Of a stretch of 64,000 nt of DNA, positions 50,701 through 61,058 are shown piece by piece. Origin of the DNA: Mya arenaria (taxonomy: Eukaryota > Mollusca > Bivalvia > Myida > Myidae); contig NC_069135.1 of the NCBI RefSeq assembly GCF_026914265.1, forward strand, positions 36,622,337 to 36,686,336, given 5' to 3'. The position numbers were made by a program, and so were the translations under genes. The notes under the pieces were generated by a model, which saw only the letters and a program-made list of their open reading frames with translations, ran no database searches and was not told the origin of the DNA. Position 1 is the stretch's first letter, and every line of letters starts with the position of its first letter.

Positions 50701-51038
50701 GCTGAAAACGCACAAATATTAAATGACTGGTGAGTGCAAAAAGCTTTATTGCAATCTACTGATGTCTCATAAGGTAGACATTCTGTGTTTTCTGCCCCTT
50801 TCTTTTAAATTAAACTCGGTATCTTTCATAAAAACCAATGTTTTAGACATTATTCATCCCTTTTGGTATATTAAAGCAATTGTATTAATTGTGGTAAATC
50901 TTATTTGGGAGTAAGAGTGCATCTTTAAAACTTAAGCAAACTAAACAAGACTTTGCACACACACTGAACAATACAACTCGATTGAAAAAAAAGTCTTTGA
51001 GAAGAGAAGACTGATAAAATAAAACAAACTTACCTCAT
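47711..51038 (-). CDS. SleB/CwlJ-type cell-wall hydrolase (Hydrolase_2 family), 3 coding exons
   Basis: Minus strand exons: 51038-51034 (ATG AG), 48903-48708, 47929-47711 (stop TAA). Donors gtaagt and gtacgt and both AG acceptors join in frame to a 139-residue protein starting MSDEEVARVVFGESRGEP. Family marks: ARVVFGESRGEP (residues 7-18) matches the ARxxYGEARGEP box carrying the catalytic Glu (here probably Glu13); AVAHSIYNRT (24-33) matches AVAxVxLNR; then HQYE, DPTRGAVDF (97-105, bacterial DPTxGALFY) and IGNQYF (128-133, bacterial IGNHxFY). Bacterial members cleave spore or cell-wall peptidoglycan. No signal peptide or binding domain is seen, so secretion is uncertain unless another 5' exon exists. 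Introns and eukaryotic neighbours rule out plain contamination. An antibacterial or digestive role is inference. Confidence 0.82.
48025..48178. mobile_element. Fragment of MITE-like element related to 45,923-46,083
   Basis: Shares cgaagtcgttgggac and acatcgagataacag type segments with the element at 45.9-46.1 kb in the opposite sense. Lies in the second intron of the hydrolase gene. Confidence 0.4.
48260..48698. mobile_element. Foldback MITE, 5'-truncated, in intron 2 of the hydrolase gene
   Basis: Right terminal repeat (about 48,640-48,698, ending in cacactg) and internal inverted segments match the complete copy at 61,059-61,535. The outer left repeat is missing. The right end stops 9 bp short of the exon at 48,708, so it sits directly behind the splice donor. 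A C-rich run interrupts it at 48,337-48,370. Confidence 0.65.
49037..49254. mobile_element. Short MITE with CAGTGGCGTGGCTA ends
   Basis: Left CAGTGGCGTGGCTAC and right TAGCTACGCCCCTG are near-perfect inverted ends; AAAAG precedes and follows, possibly a target duplication. About 218 bp, non-coding, in intron 1 of the hydrolase gene. The ends resemble hAT-like short elements. Confidence 0.55.
49260..49740. other. Intron 1 of the hydrolase gene, left part, nothing further seen
   Basis: AT-rich. The open frame at 49,488-49,694 has no recognisable similarity. Confidence 0.4.
49747..49972. mobile_element. MITE, CACCAGTCAATTG family, copy 1
   Basis: Inverted ends CACCAGTCAATTGTAACCAC and GTGGTTACAATTGACTGGTG. 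GC-rich core with gtccgggggtataccgggg. About 226 bp, deleted inside relative to the two 315-bp copies at 60.1-60.8 kb. Lies in intron 1 of the hydrolase gene. Confidence 0.8.
49975..51030. other. Intron 1 of the hydrolase gene, right part, no gene seen
   Basis: AT-rich sequence with a few short open frames that match nothing known to me. Confidence 0.4.
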
Positions 51039-51261
51039 TTCTGTTTCCTCGGATGAATTTCAGTGAAATGCTGGCGAGTGAGCGCAGGTCGACTTATATT
51101 CTCCACAATGTGGAATTCCAAACATTACTTATAAAACAGGGATTTCCCATCACGCCACCTTTCATCATGTAGGCTAAGGCCAAATAAAAAAAGTACTATA
51201 CTGCTTAATCACGTATAAACACTTGCATCTGGGAGGGAGGAAAGAGAGATCGTTAAAAGCT

Positions 51262-51418
51262 CGGACGGAGGGACGGACGGACTGACGGCGAACGGAAAGA
51301 CGGAAGGATTGCCGGACGGAATGACGGAATGACGGATGGACGGACGGGCGGGCGGGCGGTCGGGCGTGCCGGCGGGCGGACGGACAGACAGGCAGGCAGG
51401 CAGGCAGGCAGGCAGACT

Positions 51419-51490
<72 letters not shown>

Positions 51491-51491
51491 G
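51262..51491. repeat. Tetranucleotide tract: GGAC/GGCG-like then (CAGG)n and (CAGA)n
   Basis: A purine-skewed tract of degenerate GGAC units (51,262-51,384), then CAGG units, then a near-perfect CAGA run to about 51,491. Lies 220-460 bp upstream of the hydrolase start, in its presumed promoter region. It opens spurious reading frames on both strands. Confidence 0.9.
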
Positions 51492-51726
51492 CTATCAATT
51501 GTGTTTGACAGTCATGGTTTTCAAAAAATGGTTTACAGAAAATGTATTCCTAGAAAAAATATGTTGCAACATTCGTTCAGTCACTCGGCGTTAAGAGGTT
51601 TTGGCCCAGCTGATCCATACGATTACAATCGTTATCATGCCGACGCAAAACTATGACATATTTATGGCCTTTATCAACCCACTTGGAAACCAGATAAATG
51701 TCAAAGGCTACGAAGAAATCATTCTG

Positions 51727-52010
51727 AACACCTCGGCCATTTTCGATCGTAAACAACTTAGGATGTATATGGACGGTTTACAATGTCCAAAATCTGTATA
51801 GTTAACTACGCTGCAAATAGATAGCGTATTAATTCCGATCCGGCAGTTAAACTGAATGACATTTGGCAATCAATTTCAATTAAGTAATACAAAATATACA
51901 TTGAAACACTATAATTTATTAATATTATTATTTAAAATTTTACGAACTACTTCTACTGATGTACCGGCATACATCCGAGGTTGAATTCGATGGAAAATGG
52001 CCGAGGTGTT
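51727..52010. mobile_element. Foldback MITE, AACACCTCGGCCATTTTC ends
   Basis: Left AACACCTCGGCCATTTTC and right GGAAAATGGCCGAGGTGTT are inverted. Internal stretch (tatatggacggtttacaatg) recurs inverted at 60,839-60,957. About 284 bp, non-coding. Confidence 0.65.
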
Positions 52011-52563
52011 TCGAATGCGAAGAAATATTATCTTCTTTATGTCCTGAAAGGGGCTTGTATTTTAAAAAAATATACAAGTTGTGAGTTTTGTGGTTCGTAT
52101 GGCGATAAAAACGATAGTAATATTTCAGCTTAACGCATACATTACGATGCTGTTCGAAATATCCGTGGTGATATTTTAACATCACGTTTTTAATCAGTTA
52201 AGATCAAATCGGTGTATAGTGAAGTCATGTTTTCATGATATCGTGTATTTCTGAGGTTGAACTCGTGAAACTATGAAATTCGTGAAGTCATTAAATCGTG
52301 AAATTGAAATCGTGAATTTAAGTTAAAATTGTTAATTCATGAATAAGTATCATTACTAAAGGTTGGGGTAGTAACCCCAAAACCCCCAACACTTTAGATC
52401 TAATTAATTTTGGTTCTGATGGAGGGGCGCAAGTTACACCCCCTCTAACATGATATCCTGGACCCGCCGCTGATCATAGCATTCATGCATATCGTGAACT
52501 CCTGAATGTGAAATCGTGAAGATTAATTGTCATCAAGGGTATTGCGTAATTTTGAGATCATCT

Positions 52564-52632
52564 CCTAAAGCGAAAGTACTTCTGAGTCATAACTTCTTAT
52601 TTAACCGTTCTCCTTAATACTTTCGCTTTAGG
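52564..52632. repeat. Short perfect-stem palindrome
   Basis: CCTAAAGCGAAAGTA (52,564-52,578) and its exact complement TACTTTCGCTTTAGG (52,618-52,632) enclose a 39-base loop. Could be a tiny MITE relic or a hairpin-forming element. Confidence 0.7.
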
Positions 52633-52850
52633 AAACATTCAAAGTCGGAAATGTACGCGGTGAGCGACACACACTGCTATAAAAGAAAATACATTAGAAA
52701 AAGGTCTTGTTGATGAAAACGTACCTAAAAATTATACTCTAGTTTTTAGAAATATATATATTATTTAAACCATTGCAGGCCCCTTTAATGCCTACTTCCA
52801 CTTAAACGTTCCTTAGCGTATTGCAAAATACACCAATTAGTATTTATATG

Positions 52851-53243
52851 CAGGGGCGTAGTCAGCGTTACGCACTTACGCATGTGCGTAGCATCAATTT
52901 AAAAAATGAAAATAAAATATGGCCAAAAATGGCATCATAGTCGAGGGTTAAGCTAAATATTGATATCAGAATAAAGGAAAGATCACCTTTAGTAAGCATC
53001 GTTTCTCTGTGCTAGATACGGCTAACATCAAGCCTAAATCAATCACTTGGTAACTACAAAATGGCGGCCTCGAACCTATAGATCCCTTCAAATACACATC
53101 AGTGCTCAACATGTTAGTTCCATTTCCGTTTATTTACCCTGGCGAGCCCCCACCCCCGAACCCCCTACGGCTACAGGTATATTCCCCTCCCTCACCCTCC
53201 CCCTTTCGTGCGTAACATTCAGTAAAGCCTGCCTACGCCCTTG
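52851..53243. mobile_element. Possible MITE with CAGGGGCGTAG ends
   Basis: Left CAGGGGCGTAGTC and right CTACGCCCTTG are inverted. The interior has no transposase. No clear target duplication, so old or imperfectly bounded. Confidence 0.4.
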
Positions 53244-53249
53244 AAGTGG

Positions 53250-53810
53250 CATATGACAGTGGTATGTAATATCATCCCAGAACATTGGCTAGTTTCCATA
53301 TTTATAGGGTTTAAAGCTGAATGGTTTGTTCTTTAAAAAACGCGCTGAATATGCTGGGTCTACTTGATTTAATGAAATAACTTTTTATTGTTTACATTTT
53401 AACCGCATCGTTTTCAACGCGTCGTTTGTCATTTTACCGAATTCACAGTGGTTATGCCAAATCAATGTTATGTTTCTTAGGAGAAACGTAACTTTGTTTC
53501 TTACGTTGTTTAGTGTAAAGTACACAAGTGGAGGTTTCTCCCCATATACGGTATTTTGGGTCGTGAATCACTGGAAATAAGAGTAATCTTGCATGCAAAG
53601 TGGTCAATTGATTATATAATATATAGGAAATTTATTTATTATATTTGTGCTTGAATTGGCTATTAAAACTATCTTGACAAAGGCACCTAAATCCATTCAA
53701 ACTGAAGCGCTTGAATTTTTGCCATCGAAAAAGCAATTCAATTTAATTAGCCATACCACGGAGCCTTTTCGGTTAACACATCGTTACTTTTTGTTTAACA
53801 ATCTTCGATT
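53250..53810. other. Intergenic, no gene seen
   Basis: AT-rich; nothing recognised apart from the poly(A) candidate listed separately. Confidence 0.5.
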
Positions 53811-53818
53811 TTCATAAG

Positions 53819-53824
53819 TTTATT
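53819..53824 (-). terminator. Poly(A) signal candidate of the fucosyltransferase gene
   Basis: AATAAA on the minus strand 56 bases beyond the stop codon. Confidence 0.45.
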
Positions 53825-53879
53825 ATACTAGTAATCATATCTGATGAATTAAACTATTGCGCATATAACGTCATTATTA

Positions 53880-55782
53880 TTATCTTCGTCTCCGCAAACA
53901 TTTCACCAATAAACAGAACAAAAAAATAATAATTCCTATACAACCATAAACAACATGTAGCTTACGCCAATGCAATTGTTTGATATCACTAGGACCCCAA
54001 CACTTTGACACGTTATGCACATAAGACACGTGGTCAGTATATGTTTTCCGGTTTTTCTTCAAGTTATTCACCTTTTCACATATACTACAAAAACTTGAGG
54101 GCACAAGCTCGGTTGACGCATATTTGTTTTTATTATTAAGATACGATAGATATTTTGATTCAGAATCGCCTACTTGTAATAAATACTGGACTAGTTCTTT
54201 GGCGGAAGGATAATGTGCGGAGTCTATAAAAGTGTCACGTGGTAATAATTCGGAATAGTTCGCACCTCCGCGAGTCACGAGGACTATTTCCCAATTGTAA
54301 TAGCGGAAGAACTTCTCGGTTATGTAGTCGGTGCAAAGACTGTTTTCAAAACTTAGATAGAACTTGTAATCTTTCTCAATGGACGCTCGCAGGGTATTGA
54401 TGTTGGTGAATTCACTTCCGGAGCACCTACCGAACACGTCGATCTGAAATACATGGATATAGTTATTAAGGTCAACTATATCCTCTGCTGCAAAATAAAT
54501 AATGCAGTTGTTTTTTTGTAATAAAAGCATGCTTTAAAATATAGCATGTTAAACGATCTTTTACGTTACGTTGAGATATGAAATAAATATATTTAACTGA
54601 TACCAGTAAGTGATACATTTGCTTAAGGTAATAGCACAGTGAATCTATTACACTAGCGTGACCTATCAAATATGATTAACGTAAACAGTTTAAAGTTTGT
54701 TCCGATTGCACTTAATTACATACCAGTTTGAGATCATGATACATGATGACCATACAAGGGATTAGATAGTTAACATGGTTCCAGAATCGCAAATTGTATC
54801 ATGCATTTGTGACACAGGGGCTAAATTCAATATAATTATTATTCTTATCCTTATTTCTTACACATGCCCCACTGAAATTAATTTCATTGGCAAATTATTA
54901 TAACAGTCCAATCAATCGACTTGTTTTTGCTTTTTTTTAATATTAAAATTAAGATAAATCTAAGATTGTTATTAAATATAGACCAATAAGACACAAACTG
55001 AATGGTATTACTTATACCTGAAGACCGGAAGCGCGCATCTCGTGCACAAACTCGTCCCTCCAGCTGTCTGCCCCGCAGTTGCTTACAATCCACGCCGCCC
55101 ATTTCCGTTTCTGCTTGTACACAGACGGCTTTACCTGGACTGGAGGCCCGGCCTTAGTAACCAGCATGCCGTATGGGTAAACTATGTCTGCGTCCGTCCT
55201 GTATGACATGGACCAATTCATAGTTCTGTACCAACTGGAGTGCCGGTGGCCCAAGTGCTTGTGGTTGATTGGGGATTCCAGGCCGAAAAATATCCACGCC
55301 TGGTCGGTTCTGCGCTCGGAGTGCATTATTGGTGGCGAGTAGTCGTTCCGTTGCGTCATCGTGAACACTATTGCCGAATGGCTTCGGAGATCTCCGACCG
55401 CATCCGTCATCAGACAGTTGCTGTACACGCATACCGTCTTCAGAGCATTGTTTGCGAAGCTCAAAGATACCCAGTTAGGTTTCTTATACCACAATATAGA
55501 TTGAGATTTTCCAGAACTTGTGTTCACCTTGCTTCGTTGCTCGGCAACCATTCCCTCCTGTATATCGACCAGGGTTCTCTTGTGATCCAAGCTTGAGTGA
55601 ACGTCTCCATTCAGGTCGTTAAGCCCTTTGTGTTTTGGAAAAGTTATGAGATCGAGCGGCGTTGGCCAATATCGATATCCAGTCATATTGAACACTTGGT
55701 TAATGATAAAGACGCCCAAAAGAAGCGTGGCTATAACAAGAATCAATATATTTCTGCAAGTATGTTTACAAATAGTCCTCAT
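53880..55782 (-). CDS. GT10 alpha-1,3-fucosyltransferase, two coding exons
   Basis: Minus strand exons 55782-55018 (donor gtataag) and 54443-53880, joined in phase 0 (GLQ|IDVFGRC), 442 residues. A short basic tail and hydrophobic segment at residues 11-28 make a type II Golgi membrane protein. The stem follows, then the GT10 catalytic region: NWSMSYRTDADIVYPYG (189-205), WIVSNC (231-236), DVFGRC (257-262) and the signature SFENSLCTDYITEKFF (286-301), then a GGANY motif. The family transfers fucose from GDP-fucose to GlcNAc of N-glycans or Lewis-type glycans. Unusually it ends in a second hydrophobic stretch (about 419-435) followed by KCLRRRR. The acceptor cannot be told from sequence. Start is the first Met before the membrane segment. 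Confidence 0.88.
54444..55017 (-). other. Intron of the fucosyltransferase gene
   Basis: Bounded by gtataag and a tttcag acceptor; AT-rich, no other element recognised. Confidence 0.8.
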
Positions 55783-55920
55783 TTCAACGTAGTGTTATCT
55801 GTATAGCATCCATTTTCATCGCTGTTTCAAGTTTTGCATCCTGTCGCTCTGCAAATAGAACGCAACGTTAAAGCTACTCTCCCATAGATGGGAACCAAAC
55901 TGCAATATCCAATTAAATCA

Positions 55921-55964
55921 CATACACACACAAACGCACACGCGCACGCACGCACGCACGCACA
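55921..55964. repeat. CA/CGCA-rich microsatellite
   Basis: Alternating acac, acgc units just upstream of the fucosyltransferase start. Confidence 0.8.
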
Positions 55965-56242
55965 ATGATTAATTTACCTTGCTATCCTGAGAATAATACA
56001 GAACTGCATTATCCAATTCAACTATCACCAACACACACACAATGATGCATAATGTAACTTGTTTTCTTCACAGTAATGTTGTTTATCAATACTCCGTGAA
56101 ACCTCATCAGCATCGATCGGAAAAACCTACATGTTCACGGTATATAGTATTGAATGTATTGGACATCTTCAGCTGCGCACGAGCGACATTCTATTCATGT
56201 AACGATTGAGGTATTAACACAGTTCAAAGTCGACCAGATGAC

Positions 56243-56420
56243 TACAGTCGAACCCCGTTGGCTCGAACTCCCAGGTAAAAGCGAAAATACCTCGAGCCTC
56301 GATAAATTCGAGCTAAGCGGGAATGCTTACCTTCAGCTATAGAAAACGGTCCTTTATATATAGTTCGAGCCAACGGAAAAATCGAGCCAAGTGAGTTCGA
56401 GCCAACGGAGTTCGACTGTA
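56243..56420. mobile_element. Mariner-type MITE, TA flanks
   Basis: Left TACAGTCGAACCCCGTTGGC and right CCAACGGAGTTCGACTGTA are inverted repeats bounded by TA, the Tc1/mariner target. 178 bp, non-coding; internal cgagccaa words repeat. Lies upstream of the fucosyltransferase gene. Confidence 0.8.
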
Positions 56421-57770
56421 TTTAGTCCAAAAATGAGTCAAGTTTCGCAGGTACCGCTTCCTCGTTGTTGTTTTTCTTATCAATTGCGTAATTTGATACT
56501 TGTGTGCAACAGTATCACTTCTGTATATGAAATTAAACTGATTTTATTAAGTGAGCGTTGCCAAGTTGCTAACACATCATATCGTTGACACATAAATGGT
56601 ATAATACCTGTGAAGTAAATAAAGCAAACACAACGAGTACCGCACATCGTTCCATGCATATGTTTCTAGGGATCCCCCCTCCCCTCACCCTCCTCCCCTA
56701 AAAATATGTTGTTTTTTACTTCAATATATACACTTCAAACAATGTTTGCATCTATCCTCAGGCAAATACTTCATGAATAGCGTTTAATAACTTTTAGTAA
56801 ATACACTTGTTTACTTCCGCCAGTAAAGTGGTAATATCAACTACTTGTATCATTCATTCATATATCCATCTTCATCACCAAGTATTTCACATCTCGTATT
56901 TCAAATCACATATTAGTATTTCAAATCACGTATTTCAGATAGTTTTAATGTCATATTTCACACAAACCACTTTTTGTACAAATGAGGAATATTTCCAGCT
57001 CAGTGATTGTAAAATAGTGTTAAATGTCGCATACGTTAAAATCAAACACTTAAATAAGCAACAAAGCTACTAGTATTTCAGTAACAGCGAGTTTTCCTGA
57101 CTGCTTCAATGCGTATGAATGTCCTGTGGGCAATTTTGTATATACATACCACAGCTTCAACAGGATGTTATTCGCTTGTAAGTGGAAAGATGTATTTATA
57201 ATTTTATATTGATGAATTACACCTGTTCATGGGCAGAGGAGGCGGTGAGGGGGTTGAAGGTGGGGGTGGTGGGGGCGGGGCGTTGAGGTGTGTGGATTCA
57301 GGCACATACAGGTTAACCCATGAGCAGGGGAATGTGTCAAAATCCTAAGGTTTGGATGTTTCAAGTTAAAATAAATCTGTACATAGTTCCCGGATCACGG
57401 CCTCCCTGGGCCTTACTAAATGCCGCATGTCTGTTATCAACCGACCGGGGTCGATGTCTCGGAACTTCTTAAGTCTGATATTTATAACATTATTAATCTA
57501 CGCTCAATATTTTTGTTTTTCTGTAATAAGTGAACTATTTGCATTTTTCGATGTGTTTTTGACTGTATATCGAAGGACACTGTCTGATAACCACGAAAAA
57601 GTAAGGGTTTTTTTCCATCAAAATCAGGTAAAAGTAAGTTTTACCAAACAAAATAAGCTACTTAAGTGAAACTTAGGTAGTTTCGAGAAATGAAGGCTCG
57701 CTGTCTAACACAAAACTGTATAATAATGATAGATACACATGTGTCGGCAACTTTGATTTTTATTTTTTAT
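56421..57770. other. Intergenic, no gene seen
   Basis: AT-rich with a G-rich patch at 57,235-57,290. Open frames at 56,807-57,073 and 57,427-57,669 have no recognisable family. Confidence 0.5.
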
Positions 57771-57777
57771 TTTTATA

Positions 57778-58142
57778 TTAAAGCTGCACTCTCACAGATT
57801 GAACGTTTTGACAATTTTTTTTTGTCTTGGAACGAGCCGATTTTTACGAAAATCTATGGAAAACAGTTATATAAGACTGCTGACAAAAACTGTATCACAT
57901 ATTCGTATATTAAAGTTATAAAATTGATGTTTTATGCATTTGTTTTTCAAACCGTTAGCGGTTTAAGCCATACAACATTAATTTTCGAACGAAAATATGA
58001 AAATCTACTATCTGTTTTTTTGTCAACAATCTTGTATCATTGGTTTGCAGATATTTGCGCAAAAATTTACTCTTTTCAAGACAAAAAATAAAAAAAAGTT
58101 GTGAAATCTCAATCTGGTCAATCTGTGAGAGTGCAGGTTTAA
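57778..58142. mobile_element. MITE with TTAA flanks, copy 1
   Basis: TTAAAGCTGCACTCTCACAG at the left and ctgtgagagtgcaggtttaa at the right are inverted repeats bounded by TTAA, the piggyBac-type target. 365 bp. An internal open frame covers most of it but is absent from the second copy, so it is chance. Confidence 0.75.
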
Positions 58143-58309
58143 GATTTGACTAAAGTATTTTCGCGATATTGGGGCCGGGAAGCAGTCGTCTCCTCAAACT
58201 AACAGATGGGTGTTTGATCATATGTGTACGTCGATATTTTTGTATTTATGAAGAGTGTATATTCACAAATAATAGTTTTAGTAATTATTGTTATACATGT
58301 AGTTAAATG

Positions 58310-58657
58310 TTAAAGCTGCACGCTCACAGAATGACCGTTTTAACACCTTTTTTGACTTGGAATGAGCCAACCTTTGCGCAAATGTCTGGAAACCAGTGAT
58401 ATAAGACTATTGACAAAAGACCAGATTGCAGTTTTCTTTCCATATTCACATTCAAAAATTGCTATTTTATGGCTAAAGGCGTTACTAACACTTTAAGGCG
58501 AATGAGTTTTTCTGCAGTTTTCCAAACAATTGAGAAGTGTCTTATTGTGAGTTAACTTATATGACTGAATTAAAGGCATTTATACCAAAATCAGCTGATT
58601 CTGAGACAAAAACAAAATAGATGTCAAAACTGTCAATCTGTCAGAGTGCAGCCTTAA
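58310..58657. mobile_element. MITE with TTAA flanks, copy 2
   Basis: TTAAAGCTGCACGCTCACAG at the left and ctgtcagagtgcagccttaa at the right. 348 bp, same family as the element 170 bp to its left, and diverged. Confidence 0.75.
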
Positions 58658-58659
58658 TA

Positions 58660-59210
58660 CAAGACCAACCTACATTTAATGATAATATTCGTTCGTTGCT
58701 GATCGGTTACTATGAAATAAGAATTCTCATACCTTACACAATTCCACTTTAAAATATTCCTTACACTCCTTGAACAAACTGTTTAAAATTGAACCAACTA
58801 GTTTAAGGCTGAAAATGCATGTTTATCGTCCTTCACATATCAAAACATGTCTTCAGAAACAGGCGCATGAGCACCCGGAAGCCGCTCTGGGCTCTAGAAA
58901 CCGTTCAGCATTGAAACCGTTTTTTTATTAAACGAAGCACACACAGCTCAATAAAGTACTGCATTGTTTTCTTCTGATAAGGTGGTCCGATTAACCAAAT
59001 AAAAGAACTGTTTCGCCTTTCTAGTTGTATTAATGACCTATTTGCGAAAGACAAGCACAGGCTATCTTAAGGCACATTTTTGTTTTGTTGGACTGTTATC
59101 AGGAATGGCACGGCGAATGTTCCATTCATTTTAAGAAGTGTATAGTTAAAGGATATAAGAACATCGTCATCCATTTTCGTGAATACAAACTATATAATAA
59201 CCCTTTTACC
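58660..59210. other. Intergenic, no gene seen
   Basis: AT-rich; nothing recognised. Confidence 0.5.
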
Positions 59211-59239
59211 AGCTAAGTGTTTCTTTCAATTGTTTGTTT

Positions 59240-59680
59240 ATTTGAGTTTATAAAGGTCTGCCCGCGCCCATTGGCTGCATTATGGCTTGACCCCGCCGTG
59301 ACGCCATCACGACCTAGATTGTGTTTAAATGCCATAAGTGACATGAGATAGAAGTGACAGCAATTCGCTGTCAAATCCAGACATTGGTAGACTTGAAGAA
59401 ACATAGTGAAATACAAGAGATCCGGGTGCGATACCCTAGCTCTTTGCGAAGAGACCTCTTGATTCTTTAACGTGCTCGGTGTAAAGCACCGATACATGGG
59501 GTAAACTTTCCTGGGTTGAACCAGTACTGAGTACACCACTTTTCCAAGCACTACCCTTTAAATGCCGAGCGCCAGGCAAAGGAGCTACTTGTACCAACTT
59601 TTAACGTCTTGGTATGACGCGGCCCGGGATCGAACCCATGGCCTCCGTAGGCGAACGCCTTAACCACTAGGCCACGGTGA
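59240..59680 (-). mobile_element. tRNA-derived SINE
   Basis: On the minus strand the head reads like a tRNA gene: an A box TGGCCTAGTGG near 59,675-59,665 and a B box GGTTCGATCCC at 59,637-59,627, the RNA polymerase III promoter elements. A roughly 300-base body follows, then a tail (59,240-59,300) that also occurs alone at 45,296-45,372. The cloverleaf is degenerate, so it is not a working tRNA gene. V-SINE/Meta-type SINEs are common in molluscs; subfamily not decided. Confidence 0.7.
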
Positions 59681-60096
59681 CGGTTGACGGTTTCAATTGA
59701 AACAGTCTGTATCTACATATACCAACTCACCTGATTAAAATCAATAAAGGCTGACTGCTGATTTACCACACTAAATATAAACAGTAGATTTCAACAAAAT
59801 ACTACATATTCGACAAAATGTTATTTTGAACACTAAGTTAAAAAAAAAGATCTTCGACTTCAAACCCTGTTAAATTATCGTCTAAAATATTGCACGATCT
59901 CTGCAAATTGACACTTGGCGAAACGGCTTGCCTGCTACGATATTCTAACTAGTCCAGTTTCCTACATAGTTCAGAAATTTATAAACCACATGATATTGGT
60001 ATGAACTTTGGGTATATATAGCATGTGATAAATATATAGTATATATATAATGGCCGAGGTGTTCTCGAGTAGTTTCCTTACAGTACATCAATAATG

Positions 60097-60412
60097 CACT
60101 AGACAATTGTAACCACGCCCCCCCCCCCCCCGGTCCGGGGGTATACCGGGGATAGCCGTGGAAATGAGCCGTGTTTTTACCTTCCAGGTGGGCGCCCCGC
60201 AGTGCCGGGTGAATGCGGTGGTTTTGTATTCGCACCAAAATATCGGGGGATGGGCCTTACCTAGTGTCTCTAGGGTTCGGGGGCATTTGTCGGGGATTTT
60301 ACCAGCAGTTCGTCCCCGCAGGACGTGGATTTTACCCGGGCTTGGCTGGACGGCAAAATAAAGTCCCCGCTTTTCCCGGACCTGGTGGGTCTGTGTTTAC
60401 AATTGACTTGTG
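60097..60412. mobile_element. MITE, CACCAGTCAATTG family, copy 2
   Basis: CACTAGACAATTGTAACCAC left, tttacaattgacttgtg right, C-run and ggtccgggggtataccgggg inside. 316 bp. Confidence 0.8.
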
Positions 60413-60510
60413 CATAATAGTAATAATTAATAATTAATTGTGTGTTTTAACTTGTATTTTTATTGCATAAATAGTTAAGATTTTCAAAAGTAAAGTCACT
60501 GGTTTTAATG

Positions 60511-60824
60511 CACCAGTCAATTGCCCCCCCCCCCCCAGGTCCGGGGGTATACCGGGGATAGCCGCGGAAATGGGCCGTGTTTTTACCTTCCAGATGGCTC
60601 CGCAGTGCCGGGTGCATGCGTTGGTTTTATCTCTGTGTCAAAAATAGCGGGGAATGGGCCTTATCTAGAGTCTCTGTGGTGCGGGCGCATTTGGCGGGGA
60701 TTTTACCAGCAATTCGTCCCCGCAGGATGGGGAATTTTACCCGGGCTTGGCTGGACCGAAAGTCAAAGTCCTCGCTATTCCCCGGACCTGGGGTAGGGGG
60801 GGGGGGGGTTACAATTGACTAGTG
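60511..60824. mobile_element. MITE, CACCAGTCAATTG family, copy 3
   Basis: CACCAGTCAATTG left, ttacaattgactagtg right, same GC-rich core as copy 2, only 98 bp from it and in the same orientation. 314 bp. Confidence 0.8.
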
Positions 60825-60838
60825 CATAACTGCTATAT

Positions 60839-60957
60839 TGAAATTACAACGCGATCTACTTGCAGCGTAGTTAAATCATAAAGATTTCTGACATTGTAAA
60901 CCGTCCATATACATCCGAGGTTGTTTTCGATGGAAAATGGCCGAGGTTTTCCGTTGT
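60839..60957 (-). mobile_element. Partial copy of the 51,727-52,010 foldback family
   Basis: Matches 51,729-51,835 in reverse orientation (cctcggccattttc, tatatggacggtttacaatg, actacgctgca). Only one arm is present. Confidence 0.6.
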
Positions 60958-61058
60958 AGGCACCTACATGTTGATATCAAAGTCCGCGTAAAGTAATGGA
61001 ACACACACTAGTAAGCAAGGATTCAACGAATTAAAGTTTATGCGTAAATGCTTATTCA

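Noticed and set aside
51253-51656. Long repetitive open frames (CLSVCLSV and TDRQTDRQ)
   Set aside because: Products of the CAGA/GGAC tetranucleotide tract, open in several frames on both strands; no protein.
57690-58091. 133-codon open frame
   Set aside because: Lies inside a TTAA-flanked MITE and is not kept in the second copy.
59618-59680. tRNA gene
   Set aside because: A and B boxes are present but stems are imperfect and it heads a longer repeat; called as a SINE.
60158-60822. Gly/Pro-rich open frames (VPAGRGFYPGL...)
   Set aside because: Fall inside GC-rich MITE copies and arise from their base composition.
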